From: an uncultured Verrucomicrobia subdivision 3 bacterium
Lineage (GTDB): Bacteria > Verrucomicrobiota > Verrucomicrobiia > Limisphaerales > UBA11358
Assembly (NCBI GenBank): GCA_903875465.1
Contig: CAIQWB010000149.1
Span: 1 to 64,000 of the forward strand
DNA: 64,000 nucleotides
Reading direction: 5' to 3'
A model generated the notes under the pieces. That model did not search any database. It was not told the origin of the DNA and was given only the letters and a program-made list of their open reading frames with translations. Each line of letters opens with the position of its first letter. Position 1 is the first letter of the stretch. Below are positions 8,806-19,090 of this stretch, piece by piece. The position numbers and the translations under genes are program-made.

Positions 8806-9541
8806 ACAGCCGCGGGCGTCCCAGACCCCATTTCGCCAGGCGAAACTGGGCCCCGACGGACAGACAGCCAAAGCCGTATTTCACGCTTCGTCTAAAGTTA
8901 ATAGACGAGGCTTCCTTGAAGTATTTGGTCGGGCAACTCACCTCGGCAATAGTGAACCCGTGCCATAAAATCTGGGCGAGCATCTGATTGTCGAAGATGA
9001 AGTCATCGGAATTGCCATTCAAATCCAGCTTTTCCAAGATTTCCCGGGAAAACGCCCGGTAACCGGTGTGGTACTCCGAGAGCTTCGCCCCGAGGAGCAG
9101 ATTTTCCGTAAAGGTCAAAAACCGGTTGGCCACGTACTTCCACGGCGGCATTCCCCCGGCCAGGGCATATCCCCCCAAAATCCGGCTGGCCAGCACGCAG
9201 GGGTGGAGGCCATTGGCAATGATGGAGGCCATGGCGGGAATGAGTTTGGGGGTGTACTGGTAATCCGGATGCACCATGATGACGATATCGGCCCCGGCGG
9301 CGAGGGCGAGCCGGTAGCACGTTTTCTGGTTCCCCCCATAACCGCGGTTTTGCTCATGGGCTTCCACGATCACCCCCGGCAGTGATTTGGCCACGGCCAC
9401 GGTTTCATCGCGACTCCGGTCATCCACCAAGATAATCTGGTCCACGATCCCTTGGGCCAGAACTTCCTCGTACGTTTTCCGGACGGTCCGGGCCGCATTG
9501 TAGGCGGGCATGACGACCACGATTTTTTTTCCGAGATACAT
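8765..9541 (-). CDS. Glycosyltransferase family 2 (dolichol-phosphate-mannose synthase-like)
   Basis: KIVVVMPAYNAARTVRKTYEEVLAQGIVDQIILVDDRSRDETVAVAK, GADIVIMVHPDYQYTPKL. Confidence 0.88.
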   Translation of the reverse strand: MYLGKKIVVVMPAYNAARTVRKTYEEVLAQGIVDQIILVDDRSRDETVAVAKSLPGVIVEAHEQNRGYGGNQKTCYRLALAAGADIVIMVHPDYQYTPKLIPAMASIIANGLHPCVLASRILGGYALAGGMPPWKYVANRFLTFTENLLLGAKLSEYHTGYRAFSREILEKLDLNGNSDDFIFDNQMLAQILWHGFTIAEVSCPTKYFKEASSINFRRSVKYGFGCLSVGAQFRLAKWGLGRPRLFSSTKRPDGTSCD

Positions 9542-9642
9542 TTGCGGGCAATTCTGCTTAAATCCGCGGCCAAGTTCAAACTGTGGTCACAAAAAAATAA
9601 TTTATACAAATTCGTGGAGCGTGGTGTCTATCTAGTGAAACC

Positions 9643-10194
9643 ATGAAACCGGCCGGTCCCAACCATTGGTGCGAGGCGATTTACGACGTGAAAGCGGCGG
9701 AATTGCTGCTCTATGGGCGGGCCCTGGGCCTGAGCCACTGCGAGGCGGAGGATGTGCTGCAGGAGATATTTTTGACCCTGATGGAGAAGCCCCTGCCCCC
9801 CGCCCGGCCGGAGCATTACTGCGTGCGAAGCTACCGGAACCAGGCGCTGAATTACCGCCGGAGCTTGTGGCGGCGGCTCACCCGGGAACTGGAAGCCATC
9901 CGGTGGTTTGAAAAATCCCCCGGCGAAAGCCCGGCGGAACTGGCAGCGATGCGCTGCCTGGCCGAACTGCCGGTGGACCAACGGGAAGTGATCGTGCTGA
10001 AATTCTGGCACCACTACACGTTTGAGGAAATTGCGGAACTTTTGGAAGCCTCGCCGAACACGGTGGCGGGGCGTTATCGTTACGGATTGCAAAAAATCAA
10101 AGCCCGTCTCGAAGGAATTAAATATGAGCAAGATGCCCCCACCCCTGACCGGATTGTCTGCCTGGAAGCCGCGCCCGCCGGCCGCGGGGCTTAA
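9643..10194 (+). CDS. ECF-type RNA polymerase sigma factor
   Basis: 183 aa; CEAEDVLQEIFLTLMEK (region 2), LPVDQREVIVLKFWHHYTFEEIAELLEASPNTVAGRYRYGLQKIK (region 4). Confidence 0.9.
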   Translation: MKPAGPNHWCEAIYDVKAAELLLYGRALGLSHCEAEDVLQEIFLTLMEKPLPPARPEHYCVRSYRNQALNYRRSLWRRLTRELEAIRWFEKSPGESPAELAAMRCLAELPVDQREVIVLKFWHHYTFEEIAELLEASPNTVAGRYRYGLQKIKARLEGIKYEQDAPTPDRIVCLEAAPAGRGA

Positions 10195-10495
10195 GCGGCG
10201 GATTTTCCGCCAGCAACCGGCCGCGCCGGAGGACCGGTCGTTTTGGAACCTGCTGGTGCCCGCGATGGCGTGCGCCATGCTGTCGCTGCTGGTCTTGAAT
10301 TCGGGCAATGCCCTCACGGCGGGCAGCTTGAAACGGCATTTGATGGGCGACCTCGTAGTGAGCAACTTAAGCTACTCGGCGTACGCCTCCGGGGGCTCCC
10401 AAACGGCCCAGAACCATTTGGATTCCCTCACTTTTGATTGGACAAACCGCAGTGTTTTGACTTCTCCTATAGGTTTTACATCGTCGACCAATTAA
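10124..10495 (+). CDS. Small single-pass membrane protein, putative sigma-factor partner
   Basis: Frame of ORF 10022..10495 with start MSKMPPPLTG at 10124; short basic cytoplasmic N-term then TM FWNLLVPAMACAMLSLLVLNS; overlaps 3' end of the sigma gene by about 70 nt. Confidence 0.6.
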   Translation: MSKMPPPLTGLSAWKPRPPAAGLKRRIFRQQPAAPEDRSFWNLLVPAMACAMLSLLVLNSGNALTAGSLKRHLMGDLVVSNLSYSAYASGGSQTAQNHLDSLTFDWTNRSVLTSPIGFTSSTN

Positions 10496-10503
10496 CTAAG
10501 CAC

Positions 10504-13500
10504 ATGGACAAATTGAAACCAACCACCGCCACCCCCACGGCGGGAACCCCGGCGACCCCGCCCGCTCCCCTCAAGGTACCACCGCTGTTCCGCCCCATCG
10601 ACTGGATGGCGCTGGTCATCACCTTCCTGGCGCTCTGGGGGATCTATATTTACTGCCTGGCGCCGGAATTGACGCTGGAAGACTCGGGCGAATTGTGCAC
10701 GGGCTCGTTTTATGCCGGCATTCCGCATCCGCCCGGCTATCCGTTTTGGGCGATTTACAGCTATCTCTGGACGCTCCTGCCGTTTGGCAACGTGGCGTGG
10801 CGGGTGGAATTGGGTGAATCCTTTGCGGCAGCCATGGGTTGCGGGTTGGTGGCCTTCATGGTGTCGCGGGGCAGCAGTCTGTTGATTGAAGGCATTGACG
10901 AGCTGAAAAGTGTGGCCAACCGCTGGGAACGGGCCATTTGCCTGATTGCCGGCGTGGTCACCGGCTTGCTGGTGGGCCTGGATGCCTACATGTGGAGCGA
11001 ATCGGTGGTCATCAACCGGATTTCGCTGTTCGGCGTGCCGTGGCTGACGGTGGTGCTGCTCTTTTTGATGCGCTGGATTTATGCGCCCCAGCAAAAGTTT
11101 TATCTCTATATGGCCATGTTTATCTATGGCTTGTGCGCCACGATTCATCAATCCTTGCTGATGAGCGCCATGGGGGTGGAAGTGGCGATTATCGCCGCCA
11201 ACGCCAAACTGGGCCGCGATCTGTTGCTGGGTAACAGCCTCATTTACCTCCTCGGTCTGGCGGCCCTGGCCTCCGGCTCGGTACCCGCGCTGACCAACAT
11301 GAGTTCCATTGAGAACATGCTGTTCCATATGGTGGGGGTTGGCTCGATTGTGGCCGGCATCTATTATTGCCTGAAAACCGAGGGGATTGGCTCGGAATGG
11401 CTGACCGTGGTGATCATGGGGGTGGTCTGGGTGCTGGGCGTCTCCTTTTATTTCTACGAACCGATTTCCGGCATGACCAATCCCCCGATGGAATGGGGTT
11501 ATCCGCGGACGGTGGAAGGCTTCTTCCATGCGCTGAGCCGCGGCCAGTACGAAAGCGTGCACGGCACGAATTTGTTCCATGATCCCATGCGCTTTGTGGG
11601 CCAGTTGGCGTACATTGTCAACGGTCTGGCGGATTCCTTTAGCTGGGTGTTTATCTTCATCGGCCTGATGCCGTTCCTGTTCCTGTTCAAAATGCACAAA
11701 CGCGAACGGGCCTGGATCGTGGGCCTGTCCTCCATCTACTTCTGTCTCGCGGTGTTGATGGTGATTCTGCTGGACGTGACCCAGGATCGTTCCGCCTCGG
11801 AATTGAACAAGGTGTTTTTCACGGCCTCGCACACGCTCTTTGCGATCATGATCGGGTACGGCCTGACGTTGCTGGCGGCTTATGTGGCGACGAATTACCA
11901 GAAATTCCGCTTCTGGGGTTTGGTGGGCGGCGGGATCGCCGTGGTGCTCGCGCTGTACTGCCTGAAGGATGCGGCGGGCAAACTGTATCATGGACTGAAT
12001 GGCAGTGTGAGCCTGGGCGAACTGCCGGGCGCGATTGCGCAGGCCTTTGCCAAAGACCAGTATGGCTCACCGATTTACGCCAATTTGATCTTGCTGGCCA
12101 TGGCGGTGGCGTTCGTGCTCTCGCTGGTGATATACCGTCAGCGCGGTCCGGTATTCATCCTGCTGGGTTTGTTTCTGGCCATGCCCCTGTATTCCGGGCT
12201 GGCGCACTGGTACAAGAGCGAACAACGCGACCATTGGTTTGGCTACTGGTTTGGCCATGACATGTTCACGCCGCCGTTTGGCATTTACCCGGAAATGACC
12301 CGCGATGCCATTTTGTTTGGCGGCACGGATCCGGGCCGGTTCTGCCCGACCTACATGATTTTCTGCGAAAGCTTTATTCCCCACAATTGCCAGCCGGTGG
12401 AGGATCAAAAATTTGACCGCCGGGATGTTTACATCATCACGCAGAACGCCCTGGCCGACGGCACCTACCTCTCCTACATCCGGGCGCAATATTTCCGCAG
12501 CGCGCAGAAGGATCCGCCGTTTTTCAGTGAGTTCCTGAAATATGTGCTGGGCATTCCGCTGGGACCGAACAGCGCCCTGGTGAGCGGGATTTCCAGTGTG
12601 GCCTACAGCGTTTTGGACAAGCCGTTTACCGCGTTCGGGGCCAGCGTGGAGAAACGCCGTCGCGCCGAGGGGGTTTATCCGCCCAAGGAAATCTACACCC
12701 CTTCCCCGGAGGATTCGCAGCAGTGCTTTGAGGATTACACCTCGGACGTGGCCCGGCGCCAGGCCGTCGGCCAGCTCAAGCCCGGCGAAGATGTGAAAGT
12801 GGAAAATGGCCGGGTGCAGGTTTCCGGCCAAGTGGCGGTCATGATGATCAACGGCCTCTTGTGCAAGGTCATTTTCGACCACAATCCCACCAATGAATTT
12901 TTCGTGGAGGAAAGCTTCCCGCTGGACTGGATGTATCCTTATGAAACGCCCTTCGGCATCATCATGAAGATCAACCGCAATCCGCTGCCGGAGCTGACCC
13001 CGGACATCTTCAAGAAAGACCATGAATTCTGGAGCAAATACTCCGACCGCCTGATCGGCAACTGGATAACGTATGACACATCCGTGCAACAGATTGCTGA
13101 TTTTGCCGAGAAGCTGTACCTGCACAACAATTACGAGGGCTTCAAGGGCGACCGCCGGTTTATCCGCGACGATGACGGTCAGAAGGCCTTTTCCAAATTG
13201 CGCAGTTCCATTGCCGGCCTCTATGCCTGGCGCTGCTTCCCCAACACCTGCCCGCCAGAATACCGCCAGAAATCGGCCGCCAGCCAGGATGCGCTGATCA
13301 AGGAAACGGACTTTGCCTTCAAGCAGTCCTTCGCCTTCTGCCCGTACAGCCCGGAAGCCGTGTACCGGTACGTGAACTTCCTCCTGCAACTCAACCGGCT
13401 GGATGACGCGCTGATTGTGGCCCAGACCTGCCTCAAACTGGATCCCTTTAATGAGCAGATTGTGGGCACGGTGGAACAATTGAGGAAATTCAAGCAGGAG

Positions 13501-13989
13501 AATGCCACGCGCAGCCAGAGCATGACTCAATTGCAGCAAATGGAGGCCATGGCCCAGACCAACCCGGCCAACCTGCCGAACTTGCTCACGCTCGCCTCGA
13601 CGTACTTCCAAATGCAAAATACCGGCCGCGCGTTTGAACTGTTCGACCAGGCGCTGGCCAATGAGAAAATCTCCTATGCCGATGTGGCCAACATCGCGCA
13701 GATTTATTCCCAGGCGGGCAATCTCGCCAAGCTGGAGGGGGCCTTGCGCAAGCTGGTGGCCATCTCCAACAACGTGCCGGAACCGCGCTTTGACCTGGCC
13801 CGGCTGGAAGCCACCATGGGCGAAACCGACCAGGCCATCAAGGACCTGCAAATCTCCCTGGATCTGAGCAAAGCCCGGCGGAAAGCCGACCCGTCCGCGC
13901 GGGATTTGCTGGCGGAAACCATAAAAGACCCCTCGCTGAATTCCCTGCGGAACAATCCGTCCTTCAAACAATTGCTGCTGACGAATTAG
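10504..13989 (+). CDS. DUF2723 (TMEM260-like) multi-pass membrane protein with C-terminal TPR region
   Basis: APELTLEDSGELCTGSFYAGIPHPPGYPFWAIYSYLWTLLPFGNVAWR typical of DUF2723; C-term helical repeats. Start ATG at 10504 chosen. Confidence 0.85.
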   Translation: MDKLKPTTATPTAGTPATPPAPLKVPPLFRPIDWMALVITFLALWGIYIYCLAPELTLEDSGELCTGSFYAGIPHPPGYPFWAIYSYLWTLLPFGNVAWRVELGESFAAAMGCGLVAFMVSRGSSLLIEGIDELKSVANRWERAICLIAGVVTGLLVGLDAYMWSESVVINRISLFGVPWLTVVLLFLMRWIYAPQQKFYLYMAMFIYGLCATIHQSLLMSAMGVEVAIIAANAKLGRDLLLGNSLIYLLGLAALASGSVPALTNMSSIENMLFHMVGVGSIVAGIYYCLKTEGIGSEWLTVVIMGVVWVLGVSFYFYEPISGMTNPPMEWGYPRTVEGFFHALSRGQYESVHGTNLFHDPMRFVGQLAYIVNGLADSFSWVFIFIGLMPFLFLFKMHKRERAWIVGLSSIYFCLAVLMVILLDVTQDRSASELNKVFFTASHTLFAIMIGYGLTLLAAYVATNYQKFRFWGLVGGGIAVVLALYCLKDAAGKLYHGLNGSVSLGELPGAIAQAFAKDQYGSPIYANLILLAMAVAFVLSLVIYRQRGPVFILLGLFLAMPLYSGLAHWYKSEQRDHWFGYWFGHDMFTPPFGIYPEMTRDAILFGGTDPGRFCPTYMIFCESFIPHNCQPVEDQKFDRRDVYIITQNALADGTYLSYIRAQYFRSAQKDPPFFSEFLKYVLGIPLGPNSALVSGISSVAYSVLDKPFTAFGASVEKRRRAEGVYPPKEIYTPSPEDSQQCFEDYTSDVARRQAVGQLKPGEDVKVENGRVQVSGQVAVMMINGLLCKVIFDHNPTNEFFVEESFPLDWMYPYETPFGIIMKINRNPLPELTPDIFKKDHEFWSKYSDRLIGNWITYDTSVQQIADFAEKLYLHNNYEGFKGDRRFIRDDDGQKAFSKLRSSIAGLYAWRCFPNTCPPEYRQKSAASQDALIKETDFAFKQSFAFCPYSPEAVYRYVNFLLQLNRLDDALIVAQTCLKLDPFNEQIVGTVEQLRKFKQENATRSQSMTQLQQMEAMAQTNPANLPNLLTLASTYFQMQNTGRAFELFDQALANEKISYADVANIAQIYSQAGNLAKLEGALRKLVAISNNVPEPRFDLARLEATMGETDQAIKDLQISLDLSKARRKADPSARDLLAETIKDPSLNSLRNNPSFKQLLLTN

Positions 13990-14019
13990 GGAGCATTGAA
14001 GTTTTGTTTTAACCATCTG

Positions 14020-14060
14020 AAGCCTGGCCGCGTTGGACGTGGCCAGGCTTTCGGTTTTTT
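14020..14060 (+). terminator. Rho-independent terminator after DUF2723 gene
   Basis: AAGCCTGGCC (14020-14029) / GGCCAGGCTT (14041-14050), then TCGGTTTTTT. Confidence 0.9.
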
Positions 14061-14490
14061 AACGGGAGCAGCGGGGGCCCGGGGCGGGGGGGAAGGTTTC
14101 CGCACTCCCTATTTTGTGCAGACCGCCCCCCCAGCCCCGTGCCCCGTGCTTCGCGCCTTTCAAACCATATCGCACTAAATCAAACCATAGAAATTGTGAA
14201 GGTAGCTCCCAAAGGCAAGATCGGCCGATTGCCCAAAGTCGCCCAGGAAAGGGGCAACCGCAGGCTGGAGCGCGCCGTTCACGGCGCCTCAACGTAGCCA
14301 GGCAATTTGATTCTGATAAACCGGCGACGTTCCGCGAATCCACGGTGAGGCGGGCTGAAGCCCGCGCTCCGGCGGCAGTGTCAAGCAGCGCCCGGTCACC
14401 TGCATCCTGCCGCAATGCACATCCGGGTTGCTGCGGTGCCCCCAATGCGCTAGGATAGGGTTCTTGAATTTTTTTGCGCCTAAAAAACGT

Positions 14491-15045
14491 ATGAAGCCAA
14501 CTGAAGAAAACGTCGAAGCGCCCGTTGGGGCGAACGCCCCGGCCTATACGCCGGAGCAAATTGAGGAACTCAAAACCAGCGCCGCCAAGGCGCAGGAAAA
14601 CTGGGAGCGTTTGTTGCGCACCACCGCGGATTTTGAAAACTTCAAAAAACGCGCGGCGCGGGAACGGACGGAGGCCGCCCAAAATGCGACCCTGAATCTG
14701 ATTCACAAATTGCTGCCCATTCTGGATGGGTTCGACATGGCCCAGGCCGCCGCCCAAACCGCCCAGGGCGACAAGCTGGCCTCGCTCCAAACCGGGGTGG
14801 CCATGCTGCAAGCGCAATTCAAAAACTTTATTAATGAGGCCGGCGTGGAAGAAGTGGATGCCCTGGGCAAGCCCTTTGATCCGGCCCTGCATGAGGCCGT
14901 TTCGCAACAGGAATCGGCGGACGTGCCCGAAGGCCAGGTGCTCCAGCAGCTCCGCAAGGGCTACAAGGTGCGCGAACGCCTGCTGCGCCCGGCCACGGTG
15001 ATTGTGGCCCGCCCACCCGAAACCAAAGCCGAAACCCCGGCTTAA
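14491..15045 (+). CDS. grpE: Nucleotide exchange factor GrpE
   Basis: [24 protein letters not shown]... [12 protein letters not shown]...[24 protein letters not shown]; followed by dnaJ. Confidence 0.95.
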   Translation: MKPTEENVEAPVGANAPAYTPEQIEELKTSAAKAQENWERLLRTTADFENFKKRAARERTEAAQNATLNLIHKLLPILDGFDMAQAAAQTAQGDKLASLQTGVAMLQAQFKNFINEAGVEEVDALGKPFDPALHEAVSQQESADVPEGQVLQQLRKGYKVRERLLRPATVIVARPPETKAETPA

Positions 15046-15083
15046 ACCAAGCCCGACAAGCCCCCCAGCACCGGACACCAGCC

Positions 15084-16241
15084 ATGGCCAAGCGCGATTA
15101 TTACGAAGTTCTCGGAGTCAAACGGGAAGCGGACCAGGACGAAATCAAAAAAGCCTACCGCAAACTGGCGATCAAGTATCATCCGGACAAAAATCCCGGG
15201 GACAAGGCCGCGGAGGAAAGCTTCAAGGAACTCGGCGAGGCTTATGAAGCGCTGAGCGATCCGCAAAAACGCGCGGCTTACGACCAATTTGGGCATGCGG
15301 CCTTTGATCCCCGGCAACGGGCGAATCGCGGGGGCGGCGGCGGGGGTGGCGGGGCGGGCTTTCACGATCCCTTTGATATTTTCCGGGAGGTCTTCGGTGG
15401 CGGGGGCGGCGGCGGGGGCGGCATTTTTGAAAGTTTCTTTGGCGGCGGCGGCGACCCCTCGGGGGCCCAGCGCGGCGAGGATTTGCGGTTCGACCTGGAA
15501 ATCACCCTGGAGGAAGCCGCCCATGGTTGTGACAAGGAAATTTCGGTCACCAAACAGGACGCCTGTGAAGTTTGCGGCGGCGGGGGGATGGAACGCGGCT
15601 CGAAGATCCAAACCTGCGCCACCTGCGGCGGGCGCGGCCAGGTCTTGATGGCCCGGGGCATTTTCAGCATCGCGCAAACCTGTCCCCACTGCAAAGGCGG
15701 CGGCAAAATTCTCGAAAAGCCCTGCAAAACCTGCGGCGGCGAGGGCAAGCGCAACCGGAGTTCCAAAATCAAGCTGCGCATTCCGGCTGGGGTGGACACC
15801 GGATCGCGGCTGCGTTCCTCGGGCAACGGGGAGGCGGGTTTCCGCGGCGGCCCCGCCGGCGACTTGTACGTGATGTTGCACGTCAAGGAGCATGAGATTT
15901 TTCAGCGCGATGGCGATGACCTGATTTGCGAAGTGCCGGTGAGCTTCGTGCAGGCCGCGCTCGGCGCGGAAATCGAAGTGCCCACCCTGGAAAGCAAAGC
16001 CACCATCAAGATTCCCGCCGGCACGCAACCCGCCACGGTCTTCCGGGTGAAAGGCAAGGGCATGAAAAACCTGCAAGGTTACGGCCACGGCGATTTGCTG
16101 GTGCGGATCCTGGTGGAAGTGCCCACCCGCTTGAATAGCGAGCAAAAGGAAAAATTGCAGGAGTTTGCCCTGCTGTGCGATGGCAAGGAAGCCCCGCTCA
16201 TCCAGGGCTTTTTCGAGAAGGCAAAAAAGTTTTTTAATTGA
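15084..16241 (+). CDS. dnaJ: Molecular chaperone DnaJ
   Basis: J domain [40 protein letters not shown]; Gly-rich region; four CxxCxGxG zinc motifs. Confidence 0.98.
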   Translation: MAKRDYYEVLGVKREADQDEIKKAYRKLAIKYHPDKNPGDKAAEESFKELGEAYEALSDPQKRAAYDQFGHAAFDPRQRANRGGGGGGGGAGFHDPFDIFREVFGGGGGGGGGIFESFFGGGGDPSGAQRGEDLRFDLEITLEEAAHGCDKEISVTKQDACEVCGGGGMERGSKIQTCATCGGRGQVLMARGIFSIAQTCPHCKGGGKILEKPCKTCGGEGKRNRSSKIKLRIPAGVDTGSRLRSSGNGEAGFRGGPAGDLYVMLHVKEHEIFQRDGDDLICEVPVSFVQAALGAEIEVPTLESKATIKIPAGTQPATVFRVKGKGMKNLQGYGHGDLLVRILVEVPTRLNSEQKEKLQEFALLCDGKEAPLIQGFFEKAKKFFN

Positions 16242-16411
16242 GGCGGCCGGGCGGCGGGCGGGGAGGGGCACGCAGCGCAGCCCAAGCCGAGCCCGGCGCA
16301 GGCCCAGCTTGCGGGAGTATCGCCGACCCAGTAGATTGCCCACATGCCTGACGTGCTCGCGCGGTTGCCCGTTTTAAAACCGGGCCAAGCGCTCACGTCG
16401 GCCGCCTGAGT

Positions 16412-17164
16412 ATGCACCGCTTTTATTTACCCCCCGCCCAATGCACGGGCGACCAGTTGCGGCTCACCGACCGCGAGGCGCATCACGCCTTGCATGTGCT
16501 GCGGTTGCGCGCGGGCGAGTCGATCACCGTGCTGGATGGAGTTGGTCACGCCCTGGAGTGCGAGGTAACCGGCTTGACGCGCGCCGAGGTGTCGCTCCGG
16601 GTTCGTCACCGTCATTTCATACCCCCCCTGCCCGGCCAGATTACCTTGCTCCAGGCTCTGCCGAAGGGAAAAATCATGGAGAGCCTGATCCAAAAAGCGG
16701 TGGAACTGGGCGTTCACAAAGTAGTTCCCATCCTCTCGGAACGTGTCCTCAGTCAGCTGGACGAGGAGGGCGCGGAGGGCAAACGGGAAAAATGGCAGCA
16801 GGTGGCCGTGGAAGCCATCAAACAAAGCGGGGCGGCGTGGCTGCCCACCATCGCCGCGCCGGTTCCGCTGGCCCAATACCTTGCGCGGCCCGCAGCGTTT
16901 GAGCTGGCATTCATTGGCTCCCTGCTCACGGAGCGCCGCCATCCGCGGGCCTGGCTGGCCGAAGCCCAGGCACAACTCGGCCGGTTGCCGGGCAGCCTCG
17001 GCGTATGGATCGGGCCGGAGGGGGATTTCACCCCGGCGGAGGTGGCGGCCATTCAGGCCACCGGGGCGAAACCCATCACCCTGGGGCGGCTGGTTTTGCG
17101 GGTGGAAACCGCGGCGATTTATTGCCTTGCGTTTTTGAACTACGAACTGAACACCACCCCATGA
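16412..17164 (+). CDS. rsmE: 16S rRNA (uracil1498-N3)-methyltransferase RsmE
   Basis: MHRFYLPP..., KGKIMESLIQKAVELGVHKVVPILSERV, GVWIGPEGDFTPAEV, LGRLVLRVETA. Confidence 0.95.
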   Translation: MHRFYLPPAQCTGDQLRLTDREAHHALHVLRLRAGESITVLDGVGHALECEVTGLTRAEVSLRVRHRHFIPPLPGQITLLQALPKGKIMESLIQKAVELGVHKVVPILSERVLSQLDEEGAEGKREKWQQVAVEAIKQSGAAWLPTIAAPVPLAQYLARPAAFELAFIGSLLTERRHPRAWLAEAQAQLGRLPGSLGVWIGPEGDFTPAEVAAIQATGAKPITLGRLVLRVETAAIYCLAFLNYELNTTP

Positions 17165-17499
17165 AAATGGCGGCGAAGTTCGCGGTGGTGCTGGTCACCG
17201 CGCCAGATTTAAAGACCGCCCGGACGCTCGCCCGGAAGGCGTTGACGGCCCGCCTGGTGGCCTGCGCCAATCTGGTTCCCAAAATCGAATCCCATTACTG
17301 GTGGCAGGGGAAAATGGAGCAGGGCCGGGAAGTGTTGCTGGTCCTGAAAACTCAAAAATCCAAACTGGCCGCCTTGGAAAAGCTCATTCTGGCCGAGCAC
17401 CCCTACGACACCCCCGAATTTTTGGTGCTCGCTCCGACCCACGGCAGCCAGGCGTATTTGCAATGGCTGGCGGACCCAATGGGGAGCGGTGACCGTTAA
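17161..17499 (+). CDS. cutA: Divalent-cation tolerance protein CutA
   Basis: ATG at 17161 overlapping rsmE stop; VVLVTAPDLKTARTLARKALTARLVACANLVPKIESHYWWQGKMEQGREVLLVLKT. Confidence 0.93.
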   Translation: MKMAAKFAVVLVTAPDLKTARTLARKALTARLVACANLVPKIESHYWWQGKMEQGREVLLVLKTQKSKLAALEKLILAEHPYDTPEFLVLAPTHGSQAYLQWLADPMGSGDR

Positions 17500-17513
17500 C
17501 CAGGAACGGGCGC

Positions 17514-17777
17514 ATGACTCCGGAAATTTGTCCCCACTGCGGCACGGAAATCCCCCGGCGGGCGCGGGCCTGCCCGGAATGCGGTGCAGATGAGGCCACC
17601 GGCTGGTTGGAGACGGCGGGCACGGAGCATCTGAATTTGCCGGAGGAATCATTTGATTATGCAGCGTTCACCCGCCGCGAATTCGGCAACCCATCCTCCA
17701 AACCACCCGGGATTGCCTGGTATTGGTGGCTTACCGCCGTGATCGTGCTGGCCGGAATGATCGTCTGGCTGCTGTGA
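17514..17777 (+). CDS. Zinc-ribbon domain membrane protein
   Basis: 87 aa; CPHCGTEIPRRARACPECGAD and C-terminal TM. Confidence 0.75.
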   Translation: MTPEICPHCGTEIPRRARACPECGADEATGWLETAGTEHLNLPEESFDYAAFTRREFGNPSSKPPGIAWYWWLTAVIVLAGMIVWLL

Positions 17778-17914
17778 CCGGTCCGCTTAAGAACCTCCCC
17801 TACCGCCCCAAAGGGCAGCTAGGCCCGCCTGGCAAACCCGGTTAGTTCTTAAGGACATGGATAACCGGCTCACGGTCGTGTGGCGGCGAGCGATTACCCA
17901 TTCATCCGATTGTC

Positions 17915-18991
17915 ATGCGGGAAGATCGAAATCATGGACCCGAACGGGCGCGCACCGGGTGCGGGCAGCGGGGATGGCATGCACCCCAGCGCGCCCAAGT
18001 GATCCCGGTGTCGGTCATCCCGCCACCCTCTGCCCCCATACGCCCGGCGATCACCGTGTGCGTTTGCCTGCAACCGGAGGCGGAGCCACTGCGCGGCTGG
18101 CTGTCCGCCTTGCGCCAGCAAACCCTGGCTGATTCGCAATGGGAGTTGCTGATCATGGACGTGGGCAGCGACAAGGAAACCCGCGCATGGGCGGTCCAGC
18201 TCCTCGCCGAGGAATTGCCAGATCGGGGCCGGCTGGTGACCATCAGACTGCCCGGCCAGGCTTGGGTGCGCTCCCGGGCCGCCTGGGAAGCCCGAGGTGA
18301 AATCCTTTGCTTTCTGGAGGCCAACCTGCGCCCGGCGCCGGATTTTCTGGCCGAAGTGCTGAAAGCCTTCAAGACCCACGCCGCCGCAGGAATTCTGGGC
18401 GGAACCATTTTACCTTCGTGGGAACAGCCGCCCACGCCGCTGGCTGAGGTGGTGGCGCCAGTGGCTTTGGGCATTCATGATTGGGGGAAAGCGAGCCGGT
18501 GTCTGGACCTGGCCGCAGGTGGCCTGCCGCCGGGCGGGCTTTGTATGCGGCGGCAGGTGTTACTAAACGCCCTGGCGGCAGCCCCCCCGCCAGCTCCGGC
18601 CGGACAAAGGGTTCATAGCTTGGGCAATCGCGTGGACCTGGCCATTGGGGCGGCGGCCCAAAAAATGGGCTGGGAATGCTGGTATGTGCCCACGCTCCAG
18701 CTTCACCGAGTGGTGAAGCGTGAGCATATGGACAAGGCCGGCTTGCTCCGGCGCTTTGAGCAAATTGGGCGTAATCAAGGCATTCGTCAGTCCGCCGGGC
18801 TGGGAAAACTGCCCGCACCGGCAGCCTGGCTCAACGGTTTAAAAGAGTTCTGCTGCTGGCAATTTCGGCAATGGCGCGGCCCTTCCCCCGAACTGCGAGG
18901 CCAGCATCCGACCCTGGCGGCCGACCTGCATGAATTAGAGCAGGAATTACTGCGCGCCCGGGCCGGCCAAGCCCTGACCGGCGAGCCCTGA
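17915..18991 (+). CDS. Glycosyltransferase family 2-like protein (start uncertain)
   Basis: ITVCVCLQPEAEPLRGWLSALRQQTLADSQWELLIMDVGSDKETRAWA; WEARGEILCFLEANLRPAPDFL. Confidence 0.75.
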   Translation: MREDRNHGPERARTGCGQRGWHAPQRAQVIPVSVIPPPSAPIRPAITVCVCLQPEAEPLRGWLSALRQQTLADSQWELLIMDVGSDKETRAWAVQLLAEELPDRGRLVTIRLPGQAWVRSRAAWEARGEILCFLEANLRPAPDFLAEVLKAFKTHAAAGILGGTILPSWEQPPTPLAEVVAPVALGIHDWGKASRCLDLAAGGLPPGGLCMRRQVLLNALAAAPPPAPAGQRVHSLGNRVDLAIGAAAQKMGWECWYVPTLQLHRVVKREHMDKAGLLRRFEQIGRNQGIRQSAGLGKLPAPAAWLNGLKEFCCWQFRQWRGPSPELRGQHPTLAADLHELEQELLRARAGQALTGEP

Positions 18992-19055
18992 CCAATCCGA
19001 ATTTGGCCAGCCGCAAACGTGGGTTGCGAAAATGCGCCGGCGGGAATACCGTGAA

Positions 19056-19084
19056 TTGACCCCGCCCTGAATTTTCCGCATTAT
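19056..19084 (+). promoter_or_regulatory. Candidate promoter of aroC (leaderless architecture)
   Basis: TTGACC - 17 nt - CATTAT, 6 nt before ATG at 19091. Confidence 0.5.
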
Positions 19085-19090
19085 CGGCTC

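Noticed and set aside
10492-11991. 499-aa minus-strand ORF, His/Gln-rich
   Set aside because: Antisense of the DUF2723 membrane region; composition artefact.
12067-14016. 649-aa minus-strand ORF
   Set aside because: Antisense shadow of the DUF2723 gene; low-complexity composition.
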